Shown here: positions 17,884-28,324 of the stretch, in pieces
How the letters are laid out: each line of letters begins with the position of its first letter
How positions within the stretch are numbered: position 1 is the first letter of the stretch
NCBI RefSeq assembly: GCF_008693105.1
Contig: NZ_VXKK01000039.1
Coordinates: 35,371 to 99,370 of the forward strand
Reading direction: 5' to 3'
Origin: Corynebacterium flavescens
GTDB lineage: Bacteria > Actinomycetota > Actinomycetes > Mycobacteriales > Mycobacteriaceae
DNA: 64,000 nucleotides
The notes under the pieces: model-generated
Told to the model about the DNA's origin: nothing
The model's input: only the letters and a program-made list of their open reading frames with translations
The model's database searches: none
Translations under genes and position numbers: made by a program

Positions 17884-19083
17884 ATGACAGTCAATAAGTC
17901 AGGCAATCACAATCCCATCGACTATGTAGCAGAAGTTGACTTCGCCGTGGTGGGCGTTGGCACCATGGGCTCGATGGCGCTGTGGCAGCTTAGCGAGCTG
18001 GCGCCGGAAGGTACCTCGATTCTAGGCATCGAGCAATTCGGTCGGCTCCACACCCGCGGTAGCTATAGCGGCGAGTCCCGCCTGTTTAGGGTGGCGCTCA
18101 AAGAGGGCGGGGACTTCATAGAATTCGCCCAACGCGCTCGGGAACTCTGGCTAGACCTCAACGAGAAGTCCGGCCGAGACGTATTCTTGCCGATCGGCGC
18201 GCTTAGCATCGGCCCCAGCGACTACCAAACCATGATGTCTACTCAAAAGGTCATCGAGGAATTCGACCTCGACCATAGCTACCTCGATTCCGAAGAGCTG
18301 CGCGAGCGCTTTCCGCAATTCGAAGTGGCGAAGCAGGACATTGGAATCTACGATCCTCAAGGCGGCGGCATCCGTCCAGAGGTCGCGGTCGCCTCCGCAA
18401 CCGAGCTGGCGCTGGACAACGGCGCAAAACTATGGACCCATACCAAAGTTCTCGGCATCGACCGGCTGGCAGATGGTGGGGCGGTCTTGCGCACCAGTCG
18501 CGGCTCAGTTCTGGCTCACAATCTAATCCTCACCCTTGGCTCATGGGCCGGCGAACTTATCCCCGAGGCCAAGGATGTGGTGCGCGTAAAGCCGATTCCT
18601 TTAACGTGGTTCATGCCACGCACACCGGAGCTATTTAGCCCCGAGAACCTTCCCATTTTCCTCTACGACAAGCCTCAGCCCGATGGCTCCAGCTTTCACA
18701 TCTACGGCGCCCCGAGCATCGACGGATACACGGTTAAGTTCTCCACCAACGCGTTCTTCGTCGACACCGTGGACCACCCGGATCAGGTTCCGTCCACCGT
18801 GCGCGAACCAGCCCTCAATGCCTTCTCCCAGCGCGTCGCAGAGGTAATCCCAGATTTCTTCCCCGATGTGGCGCGCCTGAGCATGCACCACGATGGATTC
18901 ACCGAAGATGGCCACGCAATCATCGATGTCCTGCCAGAACAGTCCCTGACCATGGCTGTGGGCATGTCAGGCACCGGCATGAAGTTCGCGCCTTACTTCG
19001 GCCGGTTGGCTGCCACATTGGCTCTAAGCAAGGACCCTTCCCGTCGCCCCGAGTTTTTCAGCGTGGCAACGCACCGACCATAG
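17884..19083 (+). CDS. FAD-dependent amine/N-methyl amino acid oxidase (SolA/sarcosine-oxidase-like)
   Basis: A 399-residue flavoprotein. The dinucleotide-binding motif is VDFAVVGVGTMGSMALWQLS near residue 18, followed by RGSYSGESRLFRVALKEGG, a stretch typical of monomeric sarcosine oxidase and N-methyltryptophan oxidase. The C-terminal MAVGMSGTGMKFAPYFGRL fits the family's covalent-flavin and active-site end, but the usual cysteine for covalent FAD is not obvious there. It follows the OCD-like gene by 12 bases and should oxidise an amine or N-methyl amino acid imported by the divergent permease, producing H2O2. The exact substrate is unknown. Confidence 0.85.
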   Translation: MTVNKSGNHNPIDYVAEVDFAVVGVGTMGSMALWQLSELAPEGTSILGIEQFGRLHTRGSYSGESRLFRVALKEGGDFIEFAQRARELWLDLNEKSGRDVFLPIGALSIGPSDYQTMMSTQKVIEEFDLDHSYLDSEELRERFPQFEVAKQDIGIYDPQGGGIRPEVAVASATELALDNGAKLWTHTKVLGIDRLADGGAVLRTSRGSVLAHNLILTLGSWAGELIPEAKDVVRVKPIPLTWFMPRTPELFSPENLPIFLYDKPQPDGSSFHIYGAPSIDGYTVKFSTNAFFVDTVDHPDQVPSTVREPALNAFSQRVAEVIPDFFPDVARLSMHHDGFTEDGHAIIDVLPEQSLTMAVGMSGTGMKFAPYFGRLAATLALSKDPSRRPEFFSVATHRP

Positions 19084-19181
19084 AACGCACCGACTATAGG
19101 ATTAGAAAGGAATAAGCAGCGTCAGGCAGGTCATCACCCCACCTCGCCCTCGACTCGAGGCGAAAAGCTAGACTGATTCGG

Positions 19182-21158
19182 GTGAGTGACCAGCCCCAAA
19201 ACCTATCCACCACCGAGCTTCTCGACGCCGCCGTCGCCTCCCTCGGCGGCACCCGGCGCGAAGGCCAGGTGGCCATGGCAGATGCCGTGACCGCCGCGCT
19301 CCATAAAGAGCGCCATTTAGCGGTACAGGCAGGAACTGGCACCGGAAAGTCGCTGGCATACCTAGTCCCCGCCATTGCCCATGCCCAGGAGACCGGCCAC
19401 ACGGTCATCGTCTCCACGGCGACACTGGCCCTGCAGCGTCAATTGGTTGAGCGCGACCTACCTCGCCTAGTTGAGTCGCTGGAGTCGGTGCTGGAGACCG
19501 CGCCTACCTTCGCCATTATGAAAGGCCGCTCAAACTATCTCTGCCTGAACAAGGTGGCACAGGGTGAACAATTAGCCCATGACGATGCCCTCATCGACGA
19601 GTCCGAGGTCTCGCGCATGGGCCGCCACATCCAGCGCGTCCACGCTTGGGCGCAGGAGACGGAAAGCGGCGACCGCGAGGACCTCGATCCGGGCGTGCCA
19701 GACTTGGCTTGGCGCCAGGTGTCGGTGACTTCCGCAGAGTGCCTTGGGGCCATTCGCTGCCCGCATGGCGAGGATTGCTTCGCCGAGGCCGCACGCCGCA
19801 AGGCCGCCGATGTCAATATCGTAGTAACCAACCACGCCCTTTTGGCCATTGACGCCATCTCCGATATCAATATCCTGCCCGAACATGACGTCGTCATCGT
19901 CGACGAGGCCCACGAGCTCGACGGAAGAATTACCTCGGTCTCCACCGCGGAAATCACCGGGCGTGCGCTCAAGATGGCCTCCAATCGCGCCAAGTCCTTG
20001 GGAGCGGAAGGAAAAGATCAGCGTCTGTCCCAACTAGCAGACGAGTTTGCCATGCTCTTGGGCGAATTCGAACCGGGGCGCTGGGTAGATCTGCCCGATA
20101 ACGCCAAGCAGCAGCTCACCGCCGTGGGAGATACCCTGCGCGAATGCAAAGACGCCATCGCACGGGCGCCTGAGGGCGAGCAGGCCAACGAACCTGAGAC
20201 CTTCGCCGAGCGCCAAAACCTGGCCAATCACCTGGCCACCATGTCCGAGGCAGTCGTGCGCATCCTCGATGTCTTCGCCACCGACAATCCCTCGGCCCAC
20301 GAGGATGTGGTGTGGATGGAACGAGACGAGCGCTCCATGACGGATACCTTAGCCGTCGCCCCACTCTCCATCGCCGGGATGCTGCATGACAAGCTCTTCG
20401 GCGAGCAAACCGTGGTTCTCACCTCCGCCACCCTGGCACTAGGTGGGCGCTTCGACGCTATGGCCGCTCAGTGGGGCATGCCTAAGGGCACCTGGGATTC
20501 CCTCGACGCAGGAACCCCCTTCGATCCCGCCAAGAAGGGAATTCTCTATGTGGCCAAGCACCTGCCCAACCCCGGACGCGATGGGATAGCGCCCGCCACG
20601 TTACAGGAAATCAAAGAGCTCATCATGGCCGCGGGGGGACGCACGCTGGGGCTGTTTTCCTCCCGTCGCGCGGCCCAACAAGCTGCCGAGGAACTACGCG
20701 GGCAGATCCCCTTCGAGATCTTTGTCCAGGGTGAGGACTCCATCGGCGCATTGGTGGATCGCTTCAGCAAGAACGAGAACTCCTGCCTCTTTGGCACCCT
20801 CACCCTGTGGCAGGGGGTCGACGTGCCAGGACCCGCCTGTTCCCTGGTTCTTATTGACCGCATCCCCTTCCCTCGCCCGGATAACCCGCTCATGCAGGCA
20901 CGCACCGAGGCCGCGCAGGCAGCAGGCCGCAACGGCTTCATGGAGGTTTCCGCCACCCACGCCGCGCTCTTGCTGGCCCAGGGTGCGGGACGCCTATTGC
21001 GCTCGGTGGAGGATCGCGGGATCGTTGCAGTCCTCGACAACCGGCTCATCACCAAACGCTATGGTGGATTCCTCAGGGCCTCCATGCCACCCATGTGGCA
21101 GACCACCGATCCTCAGGTGGTAAAAAGCGCCCTAAAAAGATTGGTGGAAACCCGATGA
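19182..21158 (+). CDS. dinG: DinG/XPD-like ATP-dependent DNA helicase
   Basis: A 658-residue superfamily 2 helicase starting at GTG 19182. It has Walker A AGTGTGKSLAYLVP near residue 48, the DEAH box VVIVDEAHELDGR, and a C-terminal AQGAGRLLRSVEDRG (motif VI). Four cysteines (SNYLCLNK, then CLGAIRCPHGEDCFAEA) between motifs Ia and II form the iron-sulphur cluster site of XPD/DinG enzymes. The family unwinds 5'-tailed DNA, D-loops and R-loops during repair. It overlaps the acetyltransferase gene by an ATGA junction. Confidence 0.92.
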   Translation: MSDQPQNLSTTELLDAAVASLGGTRREGQVAMADAVTAALHKERHLAVQAGTGTGKSLAYLVPAIAHAQETGHTVIVSTATLALQRQLVERDLPRLVESLESVLETAPTFAIMKGRSNYLCLNKVAQGEQLAHDDALIDESEVSRMGRHIQRVHAWAQETESGDREDLDPGVPDLAWRQVSVTSAECLGAIRCPHGEDCFAEAARRKAADVNIVVTNHALLAIDAISDINILPEHDVVIVDEAHELDGRITSVSTAEITGRALKMASNRAKSLGAEGKDQRLSQLADEFAMLLGEFEPGRWVDLPDNAKQQLTAVGDTLRECKDAIARAPEGEQANEPETFAERQNLANHLATMSEAVVRILDVFATDNPSAHEDVVWMERDERSMTDTLAVAPLSIAGMLHDKLFGEQTVVLTSATLALGGRFDAMAAQWGMPKGTWDSLDAGTPFDPAKKGILYVAKHLPNPGRDGIAPATLQEIKELIMAAGGRTLGLFSSRRAAQQAAEELRGQIPFEIFVQGEDSIGALVDRFSKNENSCLFGTLTLWQGVDVPGPACSLVLIDRIPFPRPDNPLMQARTEAAQAAGRNGFMEVSATHAALLLAQGAGRLLRSVEDRGIVAVLDNRLITKRYGGFLRASMPPMWQTTDPQVVKSALKRLVETR

Positions 21159-21667
21159 ACGTTCCCGTTCTAGCTGGCCTGCGCCCCCTCACGCTTGACG
21201 ACGTCGACTTGCTCCACACCGCCTGCACCGACCCCCTCACCCAGCGCTTCACCACCATCCCGCGTCCTTATACCCGGGAAATGGCCATCGATTTCATCGG
21301 CCTCGACCACCTCGCCTGGGCCATGGTCGACGACAACGATAAGTTCTGCGGAGTCATCGAATTTCGTCCACACGGCAGCTTGGCCGGGGACATAGGCTAC
21401 CACTGCGCGCCTTGGGCCCGCGGCGGCGGGATGACAACTCAAGCGTTGCGCACCGTCACTGCATGGGCGCACGCCGAAGGCTACGTGCGGGTGGAGCTGC
21501 GCGCGGCGGTAGACAATCTCGCCTCGAGGAGAGTGGCCGAAAAGGCCGGCTTTGAACTCGAGGGAATTGCGCGGGCGGCTCAATACCTCAACGACAAATT
21601 CGACGATCTAGCGGTTTACTCCCACGTTGAGTTGCCGCCGCATAGCGAGCTAAATCAAACCCTCTAG
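21155..21667 (+). CDS. GNAT-family N-acetyltransferase
   Basis: A 170-residue protein from ATG 21155, overlapping the dinG stop by four bases. It resembles RimJ/RimL-type acetyltransferases: LRPLTLDDVDLLHTACTDPL at the start, the acetyl-CoA loop region CAPWARGGGMTTQALRTVTA, and VELRAAVDNLASRRVAEKAG before FELEGIARA. The acetyl-CoA loop is of the R-G-G-G-M-T form. The acceptor is unknown. Its end overlaps the convergent PTH2-like gene by 18 bases. Confidence 0.87.
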   Translation: MNVPVLAGLRPLTLDDVDLLHTACTDPLTQRFTTIPRPYTREMAIDFIGLDHLAWAMVDDNDKFCGVIEFRPHGSLAGDIGYHCAPWARGGGMTTQALRTVTAWAHAEGYVRVELRAAVDNLASRRVAEKAGFELEGIARAAQYLNDKFDDLAVYSHVELPPHSELNQTL

Positions 21668-22390
21668 CGGGCGACGAAGGGCGCAGACCGTGGCGGAATC
21701 CGGGGCTATCTCGGTAAATCCGGCATCGCGCACCACCACGGCCCCCGGCTGCGCGCAGGCGCGAAGAAACTGCTCCGTCGGCACCTCGCGCACCGAAAGC
21801 ATGAAACCGCGCTGGGCCCAAGCCCGCGCCTCCTCTACATCCATGTGTCCGGCCAATAGCATCGAGCCATGACCCACCTGGGCCGCAGCCTTGCCAGCGG
21901 ACATCGGGAGTGAGGCATCGATGTAGATGACGGGGACATCGCCAAGCGCGGGGCCCGGCTCATCGTGGGCGAGCTCCGTGTGGCCTATCTGCAGCTTGGA
22001 CAATTGGGGGTCCACTTCGGACAGAGCCGAGGGCGCGAATGCTCGCGCGGTGTCTGCAACGCTCACCCCTGGCAGGGCCTGCACATCGCGCCAGGCCTTG
22101 TTACGGGCCCGCCGCGCGATCTTGCGAATGCGGTGGCCATACCAGTGCGCAAGCGCCTGCGAGAAAGCGCCCTCCTCGCCGGCGCGATCATCGAGACACA
22201 CCGAGACCACGGCGCGCGCCGCCGCCTCGAGCGCCACCGTGCGCGAAGGCGGCTCCTGCTTGGGTAGGTTCAAGACGATCTGCATCGCCTGCACCGTCTC
22301 TGGGCGTGCGGGATCCTCTGGATCCTCGTGCCAATCCCGCCCGGTCGCCGCGGCCACAAGGCGCGCGTGTGCAACCTCGAAGTTAGTCAA
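21650..22390 (-). CDS. PTH2-type peptidyl-tRNA hydrolase-like protein
   Basis: The protein has about 246 residues. The C-terminal 120 resemble PTH2 domains: VIYIDASLPMSAGKAAAQVG followed by HGSMLLAG matches the PTH2 opening MxxGKxxAQxxHA. This is followed by VVVRDAGFTEIAPDSATV, corresponding to the family's D-A-G-x-T-E/Q-I stretch. The N-terminal half, with many Arg and Ala, is specific to actinobacterial members. I chose TTG 22390, which overlaps the serB stop by eight bases; no in-frame ATG fits. It may rescue peptidyl-tRNA, though a classical Pth usually exists elsewhere. Confidence 0.75.
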   Translation of the reverse strand: MTNFEVAHARLVAAATGRDWHEDPEDPARPETVQAMQIVLNLPKQEPPSRTVALEAAARAVVSVCLDDRAGEEGAFSQALAHWYGHRIRKIARRARNKAWRDVQALPGVSVADTARAFAPSALSEVDPQLSKLQIGHTELAHDEPGPALGDVPVIYIDASLPMSAGKAAAQVGHGSMLLAGHMDVEEARAWAQRGFMLSVREVPTEQFLRACAQPGAVVVRDAGFTEIAPDSATVCALRRPLEGLI

Positions 22391-23573
22391 CAACGATCTC
22401 CTCGGAAGGGATCCCCAGGAGCTGCAGCACCTCATCCATATATGGGTGGTTGACGGAAGCATCCGCCACCTCACGCAACGCCGGCTTGGCGTTGAAAGCA
22501 ATGCCGAGTCCCGCAGCCGCAATCATGTCGATATCATTGGCGCCGTCTCCCACCGCGACGGTCTGGCTCATCTGCAAACCGGAATCCGCGGCGAACTCTC
22601 GGAGGAACTCCTCCTTGGCCTTGCGGTCCACGACCTTGCCAACGACTCGGCCGGTAAGCTTGCCGTCCTCGATCTCCAACGTGTTGGCCCGAACATAATC
22701 AAGGTCGAGCTCCCGAGCCAGGCCCTCGAGGACCTGAATGAAGCCGCCGGAGACCACCGCAACCCGGTACCCCATGTGCTTGAGAGTGCGAATCGTCGTG
22801 CGCACGCCCGGGGTCAACTCAATGCCTGCTGCGGTCTTAGCGATGACGGACTCGGGCAGCCCGGCCAAGGTAGCCACGCGCTCGCGCAGGGAGTCCTCGA
22901 AATCGAGCTCTCCGCGCATGGCGCGCTCCGTGACGGCGGCGACCTCGGCCTCCTTGCCTGCATGCGCCGCAAGCATCTCGATGACCTCACCGGTAATCAG
23001 TGTCGAGTCGCAATCAAAGCAGATGAGGCGCTTGGAACGGCGTTGCAGGCCGGCACGCTCTATAGCAATGTCGATTCCCAGCTCGCCCGAAAGCTGCGTG
23101 AGCGCAGCGCGCACGGTGTCCTCGCTTCCCTCCAAGGTGACAAAGAATTCAATGCCGGTCAGCGGCTTGGAGGAAAGGCCGCGAATGCGGTCGATGTTGG
23201 CGTTGAAGTTGGCCAGAGTCTGCGCCAGAGAGGAGACGTCGTGCGCCGTAACCCTCGACCCCAGCACGACGAGGACATGGGTGGAGCGCGGACGCGAGCC
23301 GCGTGCGCCCTCCTCCACCATGATGGTGATGGACTGCCCGTAGATGCTGAGAGTGTTCTTCAGCCCGCGTTCAATATCTTTAACGCGGGCGGCATCGATG
23401 TGAGCGTAGGCAGCCAAGGAGATGCGTCCAGAAAAAATGGCCTGCTCCACATCAACCAGCTCAATGTTGTAGGAGGCTAAGACGCGAAAGAATGCGGCAG
23501 AGACCCCGGGCTTGTCTGGCCCCGAGGCGGTGATAACTGCAAAAGATTCGTTGAGAGTATCCACGCAGGACAT
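22383..23573 (-). CDS. serB: Phosphoserine phosphatase with N-terminal ACT region
   Basis: A 396-residue enzyme for the last step of serine synthesis. Residues 1-170 hold two ACT-like segments (FAVITASGPDKPGVSAAFFR; STHVLVVLGSRVTAHDVSSL), the usual amino-acid-sensing part of actinobacterial SerB. The HAD domain has LICFDCDSTLITGEVIEM (motif I, DxDxT), RVAVVSGGFIQVLEGLA (motif II) and AVGDGANDIDMIAAAGLGIA (motif IV). I chose ATG 23573; upstream in-frame starts would lengthen it by up to 18 residues. The order ctaD-serB is as I remember in C. glutamicum. Confidence 0.95.
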   Translation of the reverse strand: MSCVDTLNESFAVITASGPDKPGVSAAFFRVLASYNIELVDVEQAIFSGRISLAAYAHIDAARVKDIERGLKNTLSIYGQSITIMVEEGARGSRPRSTHVLVVLGSRVTAHDVSSLAQTLANFNANIDRIRGLSSKPLTGIEFFVTLEGSEDTVRAALTQLSGELGIDIAIERAGLQRRSKRLICFDCDSTLITGEVIEMLAAHAGKEAEVAAVTERAMRGELDFEDSLRERVATLAGLPESVIAKTAAGIELTPGVRTTIRTLKHMGYRVAVVSGGFIQVLEGLARELDLDYVRANTLEIEDGKLTGRVVGKVVDRKAKEEFLREFAADSGLQMSQTVAVGDGANDIDMIAAAGLGIAFNAKPALREVADASVNHPYMDEVLQLLGIPSEEIVVD

Positions 23574-23670
23574 TATTCCACCGCACGCAGCCGAAGCACA
23601 CATCGCATCCAGCCTTTGTGCTGCCATGGCTGGCTATGCCCGGCAGTGTCTCAGACCACGGATCACAAAA

Positions 23671-23709
23671 GCCGCCGTCCCCGGAGAAGAATCTCTGGAG
23701 AAGGCGGCC
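23671..23709 (-). terminator. Rho-independent terminator after ctaD
   Basis: On the reverse strand the sequence reads GGCCGCCTTCTCCAG, a short loop, then CTCCGGGGACGGCGGC followed by TTTTG. A long imperfect stem ends in a short T-tract, 28 bases beyond the ctaD stop and before serB. Confidence 0.75.
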
Positions 23710-23736
23710 TATCAGGAGCGTTGAATAACGGTCACG

Positions 23737-25494
23737 CTACTTAGCGGATACCGGCTCGGTAGGAGGTACCGACTGGTGAACATCGCTGCGGTGATCGACG
23801 CCTTGGTGGCCAACGTGAGCCTCCGCGCGCATGCGCTGAACCATGTGCGGGTAGTGCAGCTCGAACGCGGGGCGCTCGGAGCGGATACGCGGCAGTGAGA
23901 CGAAGTTGTGACGCGGCGGCGGGCAAGATGTTGCCCACTCGAGGGAGTTGCCGTAGCCCCAAGGGTCATCAACGGTGACGATCTCGCCGTAGCGCCAAGA
24001 CTTGAACACGTTCCATACCAGCGGGATAACGGAAGCGCCCAAGACGAAGGAGAAGATGGTGGAGATCTGGTTGAATACGGTGAAACCATCGGTCTCGAGG
24101 TAGTCAGCGTAGCGACGCGGCATACCCATGTTGCCGACCCAGTGCTGGACCAAGAAGGTGCCGTGGAAGCCAACGAAGGTCAGCCAGAAGTGAATCTTGC
24201 CCAGGCGCTCGTCGAGCATGCGTCCGGTCATCTTGGGGAACCAGAAGTACAGGCCCGCGAAAGCGGAGAATACAACGGTGCCGAACAAGGTGTAGTGGAA
24301 GTGCGCGATGAGGAAGTAGGACTCCGCGAGGTGGAAGTCCAGCGCCGGGGAGGCCAGCATAACGCCGGTCATACCACCGAAGAGGAAGGTAGCCATGAAG
24401 CCCAGAGCCCAAATCATCGGGGTATCCCAGGTGATGTGCCCCTTCCACATGGTGCCGACCCAGTTGAAGAACTTAACGCCGGTAGGAACCGCAATCAAGA
24501 ACGTCATGAAGGAGAAGAATGGGAGCAGCACCGCGCCGGTGACGAAGAGGTGGTGAGCCCAGACGGCCATGGACAGGGCGCCGATGGCGAGAACCGCGAA
24601 GACCAGGCCAACGTAGCCGAAGACAGGCTTGCGGGCGAAGACCGGGATGACCTCGGAGATAACGCCGAAGAACGGAAGTGCCAGGACGTAGACCTCGGGG
24701 TGGCCGAAGAACCAGAACAGGTGCTGCCACAGAATGGCGCCGCCGTTGCCGGAATCAAAGATGTGGCCGCCGAGCTTGCGGTCATAGAGCACGCCCAGAG
24801 CCGCAGCGGTCAGCAGCGGGAAGATCATCAGTGCCAATGCGGAAGCGGTAAAGATACACCAGGTGAACACCGGCAGACGGAACATGGTCATGCCCGGTGC
24901 GCGAAGAGTCAAGATGGTGGTGAGCATGTTGATGGCGGAAGAAATGGTACCAACGCCTGTTGCGCCCACACCGACAATCCACATATCCGCGCCGATGCCC
25001 GGAGTGTGGATGGAGTCAGCCAAAGGCATGTACATAGTCCAACCGAAGTCAGCAGCGCCACCCGGGGTGGCGAAGCCGAGCAGCATCACGATGCCGCCGG
25101 TCAGAGTGATCCAGAAACCAAATGCGTTCAAACGCGGGAAAGCCACGTCAGGTGCACCGATTTGCAGCGGCAGAATGTAGTTGGCAAAACCCCAGACAAC
25201 CGGCGTTGCAAAGAGCAGCAACATGACGGTGCCGTGCAAGGTGAACAGCTGGTTGAATTGCTCGTTGGAAAGGAACTGCAGGCCCGGGCTGAAAAGCTCA
25301 GCGCGGATGAGCAGTGCCATGAAGCCACCAAGGAAGAAGAAGCTGAAGGACATGATCAAGTACATGATGCCCAGCTGCTTGTGGTCGGTGGTGGTTAGAA
25401 ATACCCAAGCCTTGGAACCGGTCTTGGAACTGCCGGTCGGCTCCGGACGTGTTGGTGGGACGTAATCGTCCAACCGTGGCGCCACAGCGGTCAT
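23737..25494 (-). CDS. ctaD: Cytochrome c oxidase (aa3) subunit I
   Basis: A 585-residue, 12-TM haem-copper oxidase subunit. Haem and copper ligands are visible: [16 protein letters not shown] (haem a), [17 protein letters not shown] (His-Pro-Glu-Val-Tyr, CuB and the cross-linked Tyr), [11 protein letters not shown] (the CuB His pair), and [11 protein letters not shown] (the high-spin and low-spin haem histidines). The ATG at 25494 has AGGAGG eight bases upstream. In corynebacteria subunits II and III and the bc1 complex are encoded elsewhere, and ctaD stands alone, as here. The C-terminal 40 residues are His-rich. Confidence 0.97.
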   Translation of the reverse strand: MTAVAPRLDDYVPPTRPEPTGSSKTGSKAWVFLTTTDHKQLGIMYLIMSFSFFFLGGFMALLIRAELFSPGLQFLSNEQFNQLFTLHGTVMLLLFATPVVWGFANYILPLQIGAPDVAFPRLNAFGFWITLTGGIVMLLGFATPGGAADFGWTMYMPLADSIHTPGIGADMWIVGVGATGVGTISSAINMLTTILTLRAPGMTMFRLPVFTWCIFTASALALMIFPLLTAAALGVLYDRKLGGHIFDSGNGGAILWQHLFWFFGHPEVYVLALPFFGVISEVIPVFARKPVFGYVGLVFAVLAIGALSMAVWAHHLFVTGAVLLPFFSFMTFLIAVPTGVKFFNWVGTMWKGHITWDTPMIWALGFMATFLFGGMTGVMLASPALDFHLAESYFLIAHFHYTLFGTVVFSAFAGLYFWFPKMTGRMLDERLGKIHFWLTFVGFHGTFLVQHWVGNMGMPRRYADYLETDGFTVFNQISTIFSFVLGASVIPLVWNVFKSWRYGEIVTVDDPWGYGNSLEWATSCPPPRHNFVSLPRIRSERPAFELHYPHMVQRMRAEAHVGHQGVDHRSDVHQSVPPTEPVSAK

Positions 25495-25796
25495 TTAAAT
25501 CCTCCTGATTTACAAGTGCCACTCGGCGAGGCCGAATGACACCTAGGTTTACTCGAACTATATTAGGGGAATTCACTATCAATTATCCAGCTTGCGGCCA
25601 TACTCCTCCGCGCACTCACCCCCACCGCTAGGCGCCACATGCGTCACATAGCCCCAGCACGTAGCGCCGCAGAATCTAGCCTGTCCACACTCCCCCACAT
25701 TAAGAAGTGGGATAGGCCACAATTTTTGGACAGTTCGAGCTCCAAAACGAGCTGTTCTTCTCCCCCGGTATGAATCAACCAATAGATTGATCCCTT

Positions 25797-26957
25797 CTAG
25801 TCCTCTCCTTGAATGCGCTGCGCGGAGGGCAGTCTGCTCAGGCCCTGCAGCAGTTCTTCGCGCTCCGCAGCAATACACACTCGGACCCAGCCCTCCCCCG
25901 CGGCCCCGAAAGCCACGCCTGGCGCCAGAGCGACCTTGCACTCGAGGAGGAACTTCTCTGCCCAGGCGGCCACGTCTCCTCCGCTGGCATAAGAAACGTC
26001 GATCCACAGGTACAGGGCACCTGCGGGACGCTGATAAGAAATTCCCATCGAATCGAGCAGCCCACAGGCAGCCTGAATGTTGCCTGCATAATGCGCGCGG
26101 GCAGCGGCAATATCGGATCCATCCCCGCCGATCGCAGCTAGGGCAGCCGCTTGACCCGGCGCGCTCACACAGCTGACGATTGCTTCTTGGGCCGCGCGGA
26201 ATCTCTCACTGAGGCCGGGTGGCGTGACCAGGTAACCAATCCGTGCACCGGTAAGGCCATAGGTCTTAGAAAAAGAATAGATACTGAATACGCGGGCCTC
26301 GGTGTCTATTGCGGCGAAGCTGGTGAAGCCGGGTTCAAAAGTGAGGTATTCATAGACCTCGTCACTAATGATCCACAGGTCATGGCGCGCGGCGAAGCCC
26401 ACCAACTCACGCACGGTCTCCTCCGGGAAGATCACGCCGAGAGGATTCGAAGGCGAATTCACCAGCAGCACGCGGGTGCGCGGCTCCACTAGCTTTTCTA
26501 GTTCGGCCACATCCGGCAGAAACCCTCGCTCCTGGCGCAGCTCATAGGGCACCGGAACTGCCCCGAGCAAGCGCGGAGCCATGGCGAAGGTGGCATAGCC
26601 CGGATCCGGAATCAGGATTTCATCGCCGGCACTCAACGTGAAGGTCATCGCCATGTGCAACGCCTGCGCGCCACCCGCCGTGACGTGGATCTGCTCCTCC
26701 TCCACGGCGTATCCATTATGCAGCGCCAGCTTCCCCCGAATGGCACTGCGCAGTGCGGGCAGCCCGCTATTGGGCGTGTAGTTTATCGGGTCCTCCCGCC
26801 AAGCGCGTGCCCCTGCAGCGCGAATCTCCTGCGAGACCGCAAGGCCTGGCTCCCCGACGCTAAGCGGGATTACATCCTCCATTCCCGCTGCGAGCTCGAA
26901 GATCCTCCGGATGCCAGAGGCGGGAACAGATTGAATGGTACTGGCTATAGGCGGCAT
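25797..26957 (-). CDS. PLP-dependent class I/II aminotransferase
   Basis: A 386-residue aspartate-aminotransferase-family enzyme (fold type I). Landmarks are VTAGGAQALHMAMTFTLSAG (phosphate-binding region), VNSPSNPLGVIF (the N of SPSNP), WIISDEVYEYLTFE (the Asp binding pyridine N), and the PLP lysine in YSFSKTYGLTGARIGYLV. C-terminal WVRVCIAAE holds the substrate arginine. I chose ATG 26957 over GTG 26966; neither has a clear ribosome site. The substrate is not evident. It sits between nrdF and ctaD; I do not recall it in that place in C. glutamicum. Confidence 0.88.
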   Translation of the reverse strand: MPPIASTIQSVPASGIRRIFELAAGMEDVIPLSVGEPGLAVSQEIRAAGARAWREDPINYTPNSGLPALRSAIRGKLALHNGYAVEEEQIHVTAGGAQALHMAMTFTLSAGDEILIPDPGYATFAMAPRLLGAVPVPYELRQERGFLPDVAELEKLVEPRTRVLLVNSPSNPLGVIFPEETVRELVGFAARHDLWIISDEVYEYLTFEPGFTSFAAIDTEARVFSIYSFSKTYGLTGARIGYLVTPPGLSERFRAAQEAIVSCVSAPGQAAALAAIGGDGSDIAAARAHYAGNIQAACGLLDSMGISYQRPAGALYLWIDVSYASGGDVAAWAEKFLLECKVALAPGVAFGAAGEGWVRVCIAAEREELLQGLSRLPSAQRIQGED

Positions 26958-26999
26958 GCCAGACACATTAACAGCAGATAAGCGGCTATCGCGCCCTCT

Positions 27000-27992
<993 letters not shown>

Positions 27993-28194
27993 TTATTCCC
28001 TCACTTGCTCTCTAGTAGATCGAGGTAGATTACAGAACTTAGTTCAGCACCCCAGCCTACTCAACCTCCGCACTGGCGGGAACTATTAGCTTGACCTGCC
28101 AAAGCAGCAATTCGCAGTACTTGAACGAGAAAGCAATGCAAAGGTGATACAAATGTTGCACATTTCGCTGATTTGCTGCAGGAAGCAAGGTATT

Positions 28195-28229
28195 TTAGAG
28201 AGACTTATATCGTTGTTCTAATCTCTAAA
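28195..28229. promoter_or_regulatory. Inverted repeat in the nrdF / gntR-like intergenic region
   Basis: Between the divergent starts of nrdF and the GntR gene (27990-28324) the arms TTTAGAGA (28195-28202) and TCTCTAAA (28222-28229) form an 8-bp inverted repeat around a 19-base spacer. It lies about 100 bases before the regulator's start and could be an operator. I see no NrdR-type box upstream of nrdF. The rest of this 335-base gap holds nothing I can name. Confidence 0.4.
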
Positions 28230-28324
28230 GCTTTAAGCGTTGTAGCTTCACCCCCTAACTCGTTGCTACTCCGCTTTCAGCTTCCCCAACCCTCTCCCCT
28301 ATCCCCTACTGGAGGCCATAAGCC

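Noticed and set aside
23908..25398. 496-codon open frame opposite ctaD
   Set aside because: It is an antisense shadow of a GC-rich conserved gene, with no family features.
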